Shown: positions 42,719 through 51,976, numbered from the stretch's first letter. The stretch is 64,000 nucleotides of DNA from CBDCCT01 sp965214995 (GCA_965214995.1 CBDCCT010000002.1:1922001-1986000); one strand, 5' to 3'. Numbers and translations are program-made. The notes: a model not told the origin generated them from the sequence alone.

Positions 42719-43522
42719 ATGACGCGTAATCCCAGTGAACGGAGCTCGAGCGGTGCCAGAGAGGATGTCATCAGACAGGCCGCCAACGTCGTGGCCCTGG
42801 CGGTGACGATCTTTTTCAACGTGCTCGCCGTGACGCTGCCCTTGGCGGGGCGCACTACCGAGGCCATCGCCGACAGCTTCCGGGTGCTCGTCATCCCGGC
42901 GGGTTACGTGTTCAGCATCTGGAGCCTTATTTACTTAGCGCTCACCGTTTTCGTGGTGTACCAGGCGCTCCCCTCGCAGCGCGACAACCCCAGGTTGCGC
43001 CGCGTAGGTTACTTGTTCGTCGTCTCCTGCGCCTTTAACGTGCTCTGGCTCTTCGCCTGGCACTACCTGCAAATCGGTCTTTCCTTGGTGTTGATGTTGG
43101 GCCTGCTCACCACCCTCATTCTCATCTACGAGCGGCTGGGCATCGGCAAGCGCGAGGTGTCGAGTGCCGAAGCGTGGGCTGTCCGCGCGCCCTTTTCGCT
43201 CTATCTGGGCTGGATCACCGTGGCGACCGTGACGAACGTCGGCGTCCTCCTTTACGACGTGGGCTGGCAGGGCGGCGCGCGCTTTTGGGCGATGGTGGCG
43301 ATTCTCCTGGCCGCGGGCGTCGGCGCGCTTCTTATGGCGCGGCGGCGTGACTTTATTTTCAACCTGGTGCTCATCTGGGCGTTTATCGGCATCGCCGCCA
43401 AACATTGGGACATTGCGTTCGTCGTCAACAGCGCGCTGCTCGCGGCGGCGCTCGTGGCGGCGTGGCTGGTGTACCGCGGTTGGGAACCCCGTCAAGAATC
43501 CCAGGGTCAAAGGGCGGGTTAA
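42719..43522 (+). CDS. TspO/MBR-like membrane protein
   Basis: A 267-residue protein with about seven hydrophobic segments. The region IPAGYVFSIWSLIYLALTV and later NVLWLFAWHYLQIGLSLV, rich in Trp around membrane helices, resembles the tryptophan-rich sensory/TspO family; the total length is larger than the 160-residue classic TspO, as in a subgroup with extra C-terminal helices. ATG 42719 has AAAGGA seven bases before it. TspO relatives bind tetrapyrroles and are linked to carotenoid and light responses in some bacteria, which fits the carotenoid operon 300 bp downstream. Confidence 0.7.
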   Translation: MTRNPSERSSSGAREDVIRQAANVVALAVTIFFNVLAVTLPLAGRTTEAIADSFRVLVIPAGYVFSIWSLIYLALTVFVVYQALPSQRDNPRLRRVGYLFVVSCAFNVLWLFAWHYLQIGLSLVLMLGLLTTLILIYERLGIGKREVSSAEAWAVRAPFSLYLGWITVATVTNVGVLLYDVGWQGGARFWAMVAILLAAGVGALLMARRRDFIFNLVLIWAFIGIAAKHWDIAFVVNSALLAAALVAAWLVYRGWEPRQESQGQRAG

Positions 43523-43825
43523 GCAGTCCGCTTTCTGAACCATTTTTCAGGCCGCGCGCCAGCCTCACCACATCCTCTTCTATCATAAGCGTTACAAGGA
43601 AACTTAAGAATTCACACGCTTTTCTAAAAGCTGAAAGGGACGAGTACCGACTGAGCCTACTTTCAACTCGGTACTTGGTACTCGGCACTCTTCAAACGCT
43701 CTGAAGAGGCATTCAACATCCTGCTGCCCTCCAAATACCCGTCAAACCATTGTGTGAGTCTGCTATATTACACATCTAAAGGCGTCGTAGCCTGTTAATA
43801 ATGTCACAGGAAGCGCGGTCAACGC
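43523..43825. other. intergenic region upstream of the carotenoid operon
   Basis: About 300 AT-richer bases. CGAGTACC and GGTACTCG (about 43639-43684) form an inverted repeat, and TATATT at 43764-43769 may be the -10 of the operon promoter, though no good -35 lies 17 bases before it. No gene is supported here. Confidence 0.4.
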
Positions 43826-44746
43826 ATGATTAACGGCAAGCAGCAGCGTCTCCCCGGGTTCTGGCTGCAAGAGGATGCGGGCGTCGAGGAGGCTGTGGTC
43901 TACTGTAGCCGCCTCACCAAGGCGCACTCGAGCACCTTTTACTTAGGCTCCAGGCTTTTCCCGACGGAGCAGCGCAAGGCGGTGAGCGTCATCTACGCGG
44001 TGTGCCGCTCCGGCGACGACGCGGTGGACGAAGCGCCCACGCCCGAGAGCGGGCGGCGTCGGCTCGAGGCGTGGTGGGCGCAAATCGAGCGGGCTTATGC
44101 GGGCGCGCCTGCGGCGAACGAGCCGTTGGAAATCGGTCTTTCCTGGGTCTTAGAGAACTACGCCGTCCCCAAAGAGGCGCTCGGCGAACTCTACTTGGGT
44201 CTCACCTCAGACTTAGACGCGGCGTGCCCTGAGACGATGGAAGATTTGATGCTCTACTGCCGCCGCGTGGCTGGGGTGGTGGGGCTCCTCATTTCGCCCA
44301 TCGCGGGCTACAGCGGCGGTGCGGAAACGCTGCTTAACGCGCTCGCGCTGGGCCAGGCGATGCAGCTCACCAATATCTTGCGGGACGTGGGCGAGGACCT
44401 GGAGATGGGGCGCTGTTACTTGCCCACCGAACTCCTCCAAAAATATGCCGTGGATGTGGACGACCTGCGCGCCGGGCAGGTTACGGAAGGATACATCGCG
44501 CTCCTGGAGGAGCTTGCCGCGCTCACCCATAAGCTTTACCGCCTCGGTTGGCAGGGCATTCCTAAGCTTAACGGCGTGGCCGCGACCGCCGTGGGCGTGG
44601 CGGCTTTAAACTACGAAGCGATTCTGCGTAAGCTCCGGCAGAACCGCTACGACAACCTCACGCGACGCGCCCATCTCAAACCCTATGAACGCATCGCGCT
44701 CATCCCCAAAGCCTTTTATGACGTGTACAGCGGCGGGTCGGCTTGA
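43826..44746 (+). CDS. crtB: phytoene synthase
   Basis: A 306-residue squalene/phytoene synthase that condenses two geranylgeranyl diphosphates to phytoene. The first Asp-rich motif is DDAVD at residues 64-68 and the second is LTNILRDVGEDLEMGR near residues 184-199. Other family text (AHSSTFYLGSRLFP, YCRRVAGVVG) is intact. It is the first gene of a six-gene carotenoid operon in one orientation. ATG 43826 has AGGAAG at a long distance upstream. Confidence 0.95.
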   Translation: MINGKQQRLPGFWLQEDAGVEEAVVYCSRLTKAHSSTFYLGSRLFPTEQRKAVSVIYAVCRSGDDAVDEAPTPESGRRRLEAWWAQIERAYAGAPAANEPLEIGLSWVLENYAVPKEALGELYLGLTSDLDAACPETMEDLMLYCRRVAGVVGLLISPIAGYSGGAETLLNALALGQAMQLTNILRDVGEDLEMGRCYLPTELLQKYAVDVDDLRAGQVTEGYIALLEELAALTHKLYRLGWQGIPKLNGVAATAVGVAALNYEAILRKLRQNRYDNLTRRAHLKPYERIALIPKAFYDVYSGGSA

Positions 44747-44792
44747 GCGGAGCGGGCTCAACCTTTTTGTTTTCTATTGTTGACGCCAAAGC

Positions 44793-46355
44793 ATGACTGA
44801 CCGGACGTTTGACTACGACGTGATTACCGTCGGCGCGGGGCACAACGCGCTTATTACGAGCGCGTATCTGGCGCAGGCGGGCTACCGCGTCGGGGTGTTT
44901 GAAAGGCGCGACATCGTGGGCGGGGCGGTTTCCACCAAAGAGATCGTGCCGGGATATAAATTCGACTTGGGCGGCAGCGCGCACATTTTAATTCGGCTCA
45001 CGCCCATCGTGGCGGAGCTGGGGCTCGAGGATTTCGGCCTCGAATATATCGACATCGACCCCCTCTTCTTCGCGCCCTTCGGCGACGCCGAGGAGGGCTT
45101 TAAAAACGTCTTTTTTCACCGGGACGCGGAAGAGACGGCGGAGGCGCTCGAGTGCCTCTTCCCCGGCGAGGGCGAGGCGTACCGGCGCTTTTTGCACGAC
45201 TGGGGCCCTTTCGCCCGCGTCGTCAAAGACGTGTTCTTGAGCGTGCCGAGCCCCTTTAATCTGGGCAAAAAGATGATTTTTGGCCGCGGCATCCGCGGCG
45301 ACTGGAAGCGCGCGCTGCCCCTCATCCTCAAGCCCTATGGTGAGCTTGTCGACGAATATTTCAAGGACGAGCGCGTCAAAACGCCCCTCGTGTGGATGGC
45401 CGCGCAGTCGGGGCCGCCGCCGACTGAGCCGATGACCTCGCCCTTTGTCTTGTGGCATCCCTTATATCATGAGGGCGGCATGGCGCGGCCCAAGGGCGGC
45501 TCGGGGGAGCTCACGCAGGCGCTAGAGAACCATATCGAGGCGCACGGCGGCGAGGTTCATGTGAACGCGCCCGTCGAGGAAATTTTGGTTGAAGGAAATC
45601 GGGGCACGGGGGTCAGGGTTGAGGGGCAGACCTATACCGCCAGGGTAGTAGTAGCGGGGACGCACGCGCTCGAGACTTTCGGCAAACTCCTCCCCGAAGC
45701 GCACCGCCCGCCCAACAGCAAAGGGATGCGCGTCGGCAACGGCTTCGGCGCTATCTTGCGCCTCGCCCTCGACAAGCCCGTGCGCTACGACGCGCACCCC
45801 GGCGACGCGGCGCGGCGGGCCTTGGGGCTCCTCTGCCGCGACCGAGCGCAAATAGGGAGCGCCTACGGCGACTTTATGCGCGGCGAGCCCGCCAAGGACC
45901 CGCCCCTCGTGGCGATGAGTTTTAGCGCCGTTGACCCCACGCTCGCGCCGCCCGGCGGCGAGGTGCTGTGGCTCTGGGCGCAGTATTATCCGTATGAGCT
46001 TGCCGGGGGCCGCTCTTGGGATGACGTCGCCGACGAGGTAGCCGAGTCCATCCTCGACACCTATGAGACCTACGCCCCCGGCACCAAGGCATCGGTCGTG
46101 GGGAGTCTGTTTCAGCACCCGGCCTGGCTCGAGCGCGAACTCGGCCTCTACCGCGGCAACGTGATGCACCTGGAGATGAGCCTGGACCAAATGTTCATGC
46201 TGCGGCCCTTTTTGGGCATGGCCGAGTACCGCACCCATCTTAAGGGCCTCTACTTAACGGGCGCGAGCACCCACCCCGGAGGCGGCATCATGGGCGCGTC
46301 GGGGCGGAACGCGGCGAGGGTGGTGCTGGGGGATTTGGAGCGTAAACGGGTATGA
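44793..46355 (+). CDS. crtO: CrtO-type carotenoid ketolase (CrtI-family flavoprotein)
   Basis: A 520-residue FAD enzyme. The dinucleotide motif GAGHNALITSAYLA lies at residues 14-27, followed by FERRDIVGGAVST; the C-terminal LTGASTHPGGGIMGASGRNA closes the FAD site. The protein closely follows the Deinococcus CrtO ketolase over its whole length (GGSAHILIRLTP, WMAAQSGPPP, LWHPLYHEGGMARPKGG). In Deinococcus CrtO introduces the 4-keto group on the cyclised end of the carotenoid. It follows crtB by 46 bp. Confidence 0.9.
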   Translation: MTDRTFDYDVITVGAGHNALITSAYLAQAGYRVGVFERRDIVGGAVSTKEIVPGYKFDLGGSAHILIRLTPIVAELGLEDFGLEYIDIDPLFFAPFGDAEEGFKNVFFHRDAEETAEALECLFPGEGEAYRRFLHDWGPFARVVKDVFLSVPSPFNLGKKMIFGRGIRGDWKRALPLILKPYGELVDEYFKDERVKTPLVWMAAQSGPPPTEPMTSPFVLWHPLYHEGGMARPKGGSGELTQALENHIEAHGGEVHVNAPVEEILVEGNRGTGVRVEGQTYTARVVVAGTHALETFGKLLPEAHRPPNSKGMRVGNGFGAILRLALDKPVRYDAHPGDAARRALGLLCRDRAQIGSAYGDFMRGEPAKDPPLVAMSFSAVDPTLAPPGGEVLWLWAQYYPYELAGGRSWDDVADEVAESILDTYETYAPGTKASVVGSLFQHPAWLERELGLYRGNVMHLEMSLDQMFMLRPFLGMAEYRTHLKGLYLTGASTHPGGGIMGASGRNAARVVLGDLERKRV

Positions 46356-46370
46356 AGTGGGTAAAAGACA

Positions 46371-46393
46371 GTGGGGAGTGGGTAGTGGTGAGC
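46371..46393. repeat. GTGG-rich filler repeat
   Basis: GTGGGGAGTGGGTAGTGGTG follows the crtO stop. A similar GTGGTGAGTGG tract occurs at 56082-56117 after the potassium genes. Confidence 0.45.
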
Positions 46394-46480
46394 AGAAGGT
46401 ATGGTTAGGGACGTGAGCAGAGTGAGCAAAACGCGTGCTGCGACAGCCTTTTTTCTCTCAAACCTTTGGTCTTTCACCTC

Positions 46481-47989
46481 ATGACCTACTGGGGTTTTCA
46501 CCTTGTATTTACGCTGCCGCTGCTTATAGGGCTCGCGCTCCTTAGCGTGCGCGCGGTTCGTAAAGGGCGCGCGCTCTCGGGCGGACTGGGGCGGCGGACG
46601 GGGTTCGCAGTGGGGGCGCTTTTTATACACGTGCTTATCGCGCTCGTCTACACCACGCCGTGGGACAACTACCTCGTTTACCGGGAGGTGTGGGGGTATC
46701 CGCCGGGGCGGGTGCTGTTTACGGTTGGCTGGGTGCCGATAGAGGAGTATTTCTTTTTTGTTGTGCAAACGCTTATCGCCGGGCTCTTTTTGTTCGCGCT
46801 GGCGCGCTGGCGACCCCGTTGGGCGCAGGCGGAGGGGCTCGAGCCTGCTTTCTCGAGGTCTCTAAGAATAGGCGGCGTTGTTCTTTCTCTCGCCGTCGCC
46901 GCCGCCGGGCTCTTGCTCCTGCGTACCGAACGCGGCACCTATTTGGGGCTCATCCTCGTGTGGGCCGGGCCGGTGCTCGCGCTCCTCTGGGGCTACGCGG
47001 GCGACTGGCTCGCGGGAAAATGGCGGCTGACGCTAGCTGCGATTCTGTTGCCGACGTTCTACCTCTGGATAGCCGACCGCATCGCCATCGCGCTCGACAT
47101 TTGGTGGATTAGCCCGGAATTAACCACCGGCTTCAAGCCGCTGGGCCTGCCCGTTGAGGAGGCGGTGTTTTTTCTCCTCACCACCACCTTTGTCGTGTTC
47201 GGGCTTACCGCGTCGCTCGAGCCCCGCTCCTTACTAAGGTTAAAGAGGCTCCGCGAACGCAAAGCGCGCTCTTGGTGGCGTCCCTTGTTGGTGCTGTGGT
47301 CGTTAAGCATGGTGCCGACGCCCCTGTTGCCCGAACTCTTCCCGGTGCTCGCCTACGTCAGCACGACGCTGCTGGCGCTCGGCATCCTGGGCTTCGCCTG
47401 GGAACGCTACGGCCCCCGGTCGCTCCTCCTCTTCGCGGTCGCTTTTGGATTTGGCTTGGTTGTTGAAACGGTCGGCTCCCGGACGGGCGTGCCCTTTGGC
47501 GCTTACACCTACACCGCGCCGGGGCCCGCGCTTCTGGGCGTGCCGCTCCTCGTGCTTCTAGGCTGGTGGGCCTTTACGCTCATCGCCGTCGCGGTCGCGC
47601 CGCGCTGGAAGGTGTGGGTCGCGCCCCTCGCGCTCGTGGCTTGGGATTTAGGCTTAGACCCGCTCATGGTCAGCCGGGGCTTCTGGCGCTTCGAGGCGGC
47701 GAGCCCTTACTACGGCGTCCCCTTAAGCAACTTTCTCGGCTGGTACGTGGCGGGGGTGGTGCTGGTCTGGATTCTGATGCGGCTCGAGCCCCGGCTCCGC
47801 ACCGAAAACTCCCCCGACCTCCGGCTCATCTTTCTCGCCCAAGCTTTTTTGATGAGCGTTGGCCTGCTCTTTTTCGGCTTGCCGCTGGCGGCGGGGGTCA
47901 CCTTCGCGGCGATGGGGCTCTTGCTCATACCCTCGCTCGTGGTTCGGCGTGCCTCGAGGCCCAGTGACACGTTACGCGGCGCACCTTAA
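46481..47989 (+). CDS. cruF: fusion of a CrtYcd-type lycopene beta-cyclase and the carotenoid 1',2'-hydratase CruF
   Basis: A 502-residue integral membrane protein that joins two carotenoid end-group enzymes. Residues 1 to about 235 are a bipartite lycopene cyclase: each half carries a PxEE motif (PIEEYFFF at 86 and PVEEAVFF at 224), as in actinobacterial CrtYc/CrtYd and the Deinococcus cyclase. From about residue 265 the protein is CruF (DUF422): ETVGSRTGVPFG near 329, WDLGLDP near 388, SNFLGWY near 416. The first half would cyclise one end of lycopene or its derivative and the second would hydrate the other. ATG 46481 is preferred over an upstream TTG at 46466. Confidence 0.88.
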   Translation: MTYWGFHLVFTLPLLIGLALLSVRAVRKGRALSGGLGRRTGFAVGALFIHVLIALVYTTPWDNYLVYREVWGYPPGRVLFTVGWVPIEEYFFFVVQTLIAGLFLFALARWRPRWAQAEGLEPAFSRSLRIGGVVLSLAVAAAGLLLLRTERGTYLGLILVWAGPVLALLWGYAGDWLAGKWRLTLAAILLPTFYLWIADRIAIALDIWWISPELTTGFKPLGLPVEEAVFFLLTTTFVVFGLTASLEPRSLLRLKRLRERKARSWWRPLLVLWSLSMVPTPLLPELFPVLAYVSTTLLALGILGFAWERYGPRSLLLFAVAFGFGLVVETVGSRTGVPFGAYTYTAPGPALLGVPLLVLLGWWAFTLIAVAVAPRWKVWVAPLALVAWDLGLDPLMVSRGFWRFEAASPYYGVPLSNFLGWYVAGVVLVWILMRLEPRLRTENSPDLRLIFLAQAFLMSVGLLFFGLPLAAGVTFAAMGLLLIPSLVVRRASRPSDTLRGAP

Positions 47990-48668
47990 AAGCCTCTTTA
48001 GGGACGAGATTGAGGGCTGGATTGCCAGGGCCTTACCCCTCATCATCCGCCGCTCGCTCCAGAACGGGCTGCACGGCGTGTGGGCCAAGGGCGACTGGGA
48101 CGCGCTTCCCCCGGGCGGATTTATCATCGCGGCCAATCACCATTCCTGGTGGGACGGTTACCTGCTTTGGCTCGTCAAAAAGCGCACAAAGCGCCGCGTG
48201 TGCTTACTCATGGAGGGGCATCAGTTAGAGCGTTTTCGCTTTTTTAGGCGTTGGGGCGCGGTCGACCGCAGGGAGGTCCGCGAGGCGTTGCGCCGCCTCA
48301 AACGCGGCGATTTGCTCCTTATCTTTCCCGAGGGGCGGCTCGAGCCCCCAGGCCCCGTGATGAACGTTCACCGGGGGCTTGTTTTTCTGGCGACGCACGC
48401 CCAAGCGCCCGTCTACCCGCTCGCGCTGCGCGTGGCCGTGCGGGGCGCGCAGCATCCGGAGGCGTTTGTTGTGTTGGGGCAAAGGCTCGAGCCTCACAAA
48501 GCACTCCCACAAACCTATAAGGAGGAGGTGAGCACGCTCCTGTCGGGGCTCGACGCCTTTATCGCCCGAGCGGAATCCGAGGCCCCGCCGGAAGGGTTTG
48601 AGGCGTGGCTTAGCGGTAAAAGGAGCTTTCACACGCGGATGGGCTGGGTGGCGCGGCTGTGGTCTTAG
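47964..48668 (+). CDS. PlsC-family acyltransferase in the carotenoid operon
   Basis: A 234-residue 1-acyl-glycerol-3-phosphate acyltransferase-like protein. The catalytic NHHSWWDGYL (NHx4D) lies near residues 57-66 and the FPEGRLE motif near residue 124. The GTG start at 47964 lies within the end of the cruF fusion gene, with GAGG upstream. Its position between the hydratase and the glycosyltransferase suggests it acylates the sugar of a carotenoid glycoside, as acyltransferases do in staphyloxanthin and related pathways. A plain phospholipid role is the alternative. Confidence 0.8.
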   Translation: MTRYAAHLKSLFRDEIEGWIARALPLIIRRSLQNGLHGVWAKGDWDALPPGGFIIAANHHSWWDGYLLWLVKKRTKRRVCLLMEGHQLERFRFFRRWGAVDRREVREALRRLKRGDLLLIFPEGRLEPPGPVMNVHRGLVFLATHAQAPVYPLALRVAVRGAQHPEAFVVLGQRLEPHKALPQTYKEEVSTLLSGLDAFIARAESEAPPEGFEAWLSGKRSFHTRMGWVARLWS

Positions 48669-49768
48669 ATGTAGTTACGACGGTTCTTTTCGTTCTCGCC
48701 GCGCTCTTTTTGGGACTGCAACTCCTCACATTGCTGAGCAACTTGGTGTTTTTCCCGGTTCTTGAGTCTTCCCCTGGGGAAGTGGACGAACCGTTATCCG
48801 CCTCCATCCTCGTCCCCGCACGCAACGAGGCACACAACCTGCCCGAGACGCTGCCGCGCCTCTTGCAACAAGACGCCCTGCAAAACGCGGAGGTTATCGT
48901 GCTGGACGACAGCTCGACGGATGGAACGCGCGCGCTTTTAGAGGGGTTCGCGCAACGCTACCCGCACCTCCGCGTGCTTTCGGGAAAGCCGCTGCCGGAT
49001 GGGTGGAGCGGCAAGAACTGGGCCTGTCATCAACTCGCCAAGGCAGCTTTGGGCGACATCCTCATCTTCACCGACGCCGACGTGTGCTGGGAACCGCAAA
49101 CTTTAAAGACCCTTCTCACTTTTCGCGCGGCGCACGGGGCTGAGTTCGTGAGCGTGTGGCCGCGCCAGCTTACCGGCACCCTCGCCGAACGCCTCATGGT
49201 GCCCGCGATTGACCTTGTCTTACTAGGATTTTTGCCCTACTTAAGCGTTATATACTCCTCCCGCGCCGCCTTTTCTGCGGGCAACGGTCAGCTCATGCTC
49301 TGGACGCGCGGGGGTTATGCATGCGTCGGCGGCCATGCGGCCTTTCGGGGGGAGGTTTTGGAGGACGTGCGGATGGGCCAACGCGCTAAGGGCGTCGGCC
49401 TCCGCGTGGCGCTGGCGCTGGGAGGCCGGATGATGGCAACGCGGATGTACCGTGACGAGGCGGAGATGCTCGAGGGCTTCGCCAAAAACATCCTCGCGGC
49501 GGTTTCGGGAAGCCGCGCGGCGCTCTTGACGCTGGGGGTGCTCAACACCCTCACCTACACCCTCGCCTGGCCCCTGGCGCTCCTCAACCCCTGGTGGCTG
49601 CTGATTGGCTTGGGTGGGCTTTTACAGCGACTACTCACCTGCCTAAAGACGCGGCGGAGCCCGCTCGAGGCCCTCCTCCAGCCCTTCCTGGTCGTCCCCC
49701 TCTGGCGCGTGAGCGCGCTCGCATTGCGGCGCAAGGGCTACCGCTGGAAGGGACGGACCTACGCGTGA
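48659..49768 (+). CDS. cruG: carotenoid glycosyltransferase, CruG type (GT2 family)
   Basis: A 369-residue membrane glycosyltransferase of family 2. The nucleotide-sugar region is visible (SASILVPARNEAHNL near residues 47-61, VIVLDDSSTDGT near 80-91), with the metal-binding IFTDADVCW near 135. C-terminal hydrophobic segments anchor it. CruG transfers a sugar to the 1'/2'-hydroxyl created by CruF. Its GTG start overlaps the acyltransferase gene by ten bases and its stop overlaps the next gene. Confidence 0.85.
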   Translation: MVLDVVTTVLFVLAALFLGLQLLTLLSNLVFFPVLESSPGEVDEPLSASILVPARNEAHNLPETLPRLLQQDALQNAEVIVLDDSSTDGTRALLEGFAQRYPHLRVLSGKPLPDGWSGKNWACHQLAKAALGDILIFTDADVCWEPQTLKTLLTFRAAHGAEFVSVWPRQLTGTLAERLMVPAIDLVLLGFLPYLSVIYSSRAAFSAGNGQLMLWTRGGYACVGGHAAFRGEVLEDVRMGQRAKGVGLRVALALGGRMMATRMYRDEAEMLEGFAKNILAAVSGSRAALLTLGVLNTLTYTLAWPLALLNPWWLLIGLGGLLQRLLTCLKTRRSPLEALLQPFLVVPLWRVSALALRRKGYRWKGRTYA

Positions 49769-51198
49769 GGGGCACGGCGCTGGTCTTAGGGGGCGGCTTC
49801 GCGGGCCTGTCGGCGGCCATCCACCTGGCGCTTGCGAGTTTCGAGGTGACGCTTCTGGAGGGTCACGCCGAGGTCGGGGGCAAGGCGGGCGAGGTCACGG
49901 GTGAGGGCTTCCGCTTTGACACCGGGCCGAGCGTGCTGACGCTGCCGGGGGTGCTTGAAAATCTCTTCGCCGCGGCGGGAGAGAGTCTGCCCTTTGAGCT
50001 TCACCCGCTCGAGCCCCTCTGCCGCTACCGCTTCCCGTCGGGCCGCGTCTGGGACGTGTACCGGGACGTGGAGAGGACGACCGCGCAACTGAGTGCGGCG
50101 GAGGCGCGCGTTTATCAGAGTTTGCTCGCCGAGGCTAGGACACTTTACGAGGCGGCGGCCCCGACCTTTGTTTACGGGAGCGCGCCGGGTCCTCTGGACC
50201 TCCTCAAATACGGCCTCAAACATGGCTTGAAAGCGCATCCTCTAAAAACGCTGCCGGGGCTGCTCGAGCGCCACGGCGCTGTGGGCGACCTCAAAAACTT
50301 TTTCCTGCGCTTCGCCACCTATTTCGGGGCCGACCCCACCCGCGCCCCGGCGGTGCTCCACAACATCGCCTGGGTCGAGTTGGGATTGGGCGTGGTCTAT
50401 CCGGAGGGCGGCATCAAGCGCGTGGTGCGGGAGTTGGCAGCGTTGGCGACGCGTCTGGGGGTGGATATAAAAACGGGGGCGTGGGTCGAGAGGCTCGAGC
50501 TCGTTTCAAACAAAGTGCGCGAGGTGCAAACGAGCGCGGGAAACTTTAGCGCCGACGTGGTGGTGTCGTCTTTGGACATCGTCAGGACGCACAAGCTTCT
50601 GGGCAAGCGGACGCGGTTGGAGGGGCTCGAGCCCTCTCTCTCGGGCTTCGTGCTCCTGTTGGGCGTCGAAGGCGCATCACCCGAACTCGCCCACCACACC
50701 ATCCTTTTTCCCGAAGACTACCCCGCCGAATTCGCCGCCATCCGCCGCGGTGAAAGACCCCGCAACCCGACGCTCTACGTGTCGGTAGGCGCTAAAACCG
50801 ACCCGTCGCAAGCCCCGCCTGGCTGCGAGAACCTGTTCGTGATGGCGAACGCGCCCGCGTTGCCGGTGGGTGCCCCGTCGAAAGAGGCGGATGCTTACGG
50901 GTATGCCGACCATCTGCTCGAGGTGCTCGAGCGTCATGGTCTCCCCCTGCGCGACCGGATACGCTTCCGCCACACCCTGGGTCCCGACCACTTAGCCACC
51001 CTCGCGCACCGCGGCAGCATCTACGGCGCGGCGCCCCATTCGCTCTTGCGGACGCTTAGGTCTAAAGGGGCGGTGCGCGGGGTTAAAAACCTCTTTTTGG
51101 CGGGGGGCAGCGTCCATCCGGGGGGCGGCGTCCCGCTCGCGCTCCTGTCGGGAAAGGGGGTGGCGGCGCGGGCGGGGCGGTACAAACGTTCGCGCTGA
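49765..51198 (+). CDS. crtD: carotenoid desaturase of the CrtI family, probably CrtD (C-3',4')
   Basis: A 477-residue flavoprotein. The FAD motif GGGFAGLSAAIHLA lies near residues 8-21, then GGKAGEV; the C-terminal FLAGGSVHPGGGVPLALLSG closes the fold. The HPGGGVPL ending is more like CrtD desaturases than phytoene desaturase CrtI, whose ending usually reads HPGAGVPG. No other desaturase lies in the window, so CrtI identity cannot be excluded. The GTG start at 49765 overlaps the cruG stop by four bases (GTGA). It is the last gene of the operon. Confidence 0.8.
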   Translation: MRGTALVLGGGFAGLSAAIHLALASFEVTLLEGHAEVGGKAGEVTGEGFRFDTGPSVLTLPGVLENLFAAAGESLPFELHPLEPLCRYRFPSGRVWDVYRDVERTTAQLSAAEARVYQSLLAEARTLYEAAAPTFVYGSAPGPLDLLKYGLKHGLKAHPLKTLPGLLERHGAVGDLKNFFLRFATYFGADPTRAPAVLHNIAWVELGLGVVYPEGGIKRVVRELAALATRLGVDIKTGAWVERLELVSNKVREVQTSAGNFSADVVVSSLDIVRTHKLLGKRTRLEGLEPSLSGFVLLLGVEGASPELAHHTILFPEDYPAEFAAIRRGERPRNPTLYVSVGAKTDPSQAPPGCENLFVMANAPALPVGAPSKEADAYGYADHLLEVLERHGLPLRDRIRFRHTLGPDHLATLAHRGSIYGAAPHSLLRTLRSKGAVRGVKNLFLAGGSVHPGGGVPLALLSGKGVAARAGRYKRSR

Positions 51199-51306
51199 TG
51201 AACCTACACAAAGGCTTGGCGCTATACTGTTTGAAATGCTTTCTACGCGGAACGCCATCGACGCTTTGCTCTGTAAACGTTGGTTATTCGCTGAGACCTG
51301 ACTCTA

Positions 51307-51897
51307 ATGCAAGAGTTTCACGACCTAATCAACACGCCCGAAAAGGTGAAAGAGGTGCTCGCGGGCAGTCACGTTACAGGTGACGCGGTTGAATTTACCT
51401 ACTGGTACGACCACCGCTCCCCCGTCGTGAAAGCTATCAACCGTTCCGGCACCGTTTTGGACGTTGGTTGTGCCAACGGCTTTCTCCTACGCTGCTTGAT
51501 TAAATGGAGCAAACACAACCTTGTGCCTTACGGCGTCGAGCCAGACAAAGCCCTGCTTGACAAGTGCAAAACGATGTTTCCGGGACTCGAGCATCATTTC
51601 GCAAAATTACCGCTTCACAAACTCGAGCAAACCAAACGTATGGGTTTACCCGAAAGGTTCGACTTTGTTTATTGGTGCGTCTGGGACAACTTCCATTTTG
51701 ACGACAAGCGGTTTGACGGCTGGCTCGAGCGAGCTTATGGCGCTGTTAAAGAAGGCGGTCGTCTCATTCTCGGCTTTTACGACGGCGACCTCACGCCTAT
51801 CAATAAGAAAATTGCTTGGCTCAACAAAAACTTTCGCCGGGTGGAAAACAGACTCGACAGCGAAACAGAAGAAGTCTTTGTGTGGTTCAATAAGTGA
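51307..51897 (+). CDS. class I SAM-dependent methyltransferase
   Basis: A 196-residue methyltransferase. The SAM-binding motif LDVGCANGFLL lies near residues 51-61, and the acidic end of strand two (YGVEPDK) follows. The gene is visibly AT-richer than its neighbours and uses more A/T-ending codons, which suggests recent acquisition. Context gives no substrate; it follows the carotenoid operon by about 110 bp, but a role there is not supported. A strong terminator follows. Confidence 0.8.
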   Translation: MQEFHDLINTPEKVKEVLAGSHVTGDAVEFTYWYDHRSPVVKAINRSGTVLDVGCANGFLLRCLIKWSKHNLVPYGVEPDKALLDKCKTMFPGLEHHFAKLPLHKLEQTKRMGLPERFDFVYWCVWDNFHFDDKRFDGWLERAYGAVKEGGRLILGFYDGDLTPINKKIAWLNKNFRRVENRLDSETEEVFVWFNK

Positions 51898-51949
51898 TTC
51901 AGCTTGTAATGTACGGCCAAGGACGCTGATTACGTTATCTTATAAAAAA

Positions 51950-51976
51950 AGAGAGCGAGATTGTCTCGCCCTCTCT
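51950..51976. terminator. bidirectional terminator between the methyltransferase and PRC-barrel genes
   Basis: AGAGAGCGAGA and TCTCG-CC-CTCTCT form a stem with a TTG loop and a two-base bulge. A run of seven A precedes it, so on the minus strand the hairpin ends in a T-run and serves the convergent gene. Confidence 0.75.
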
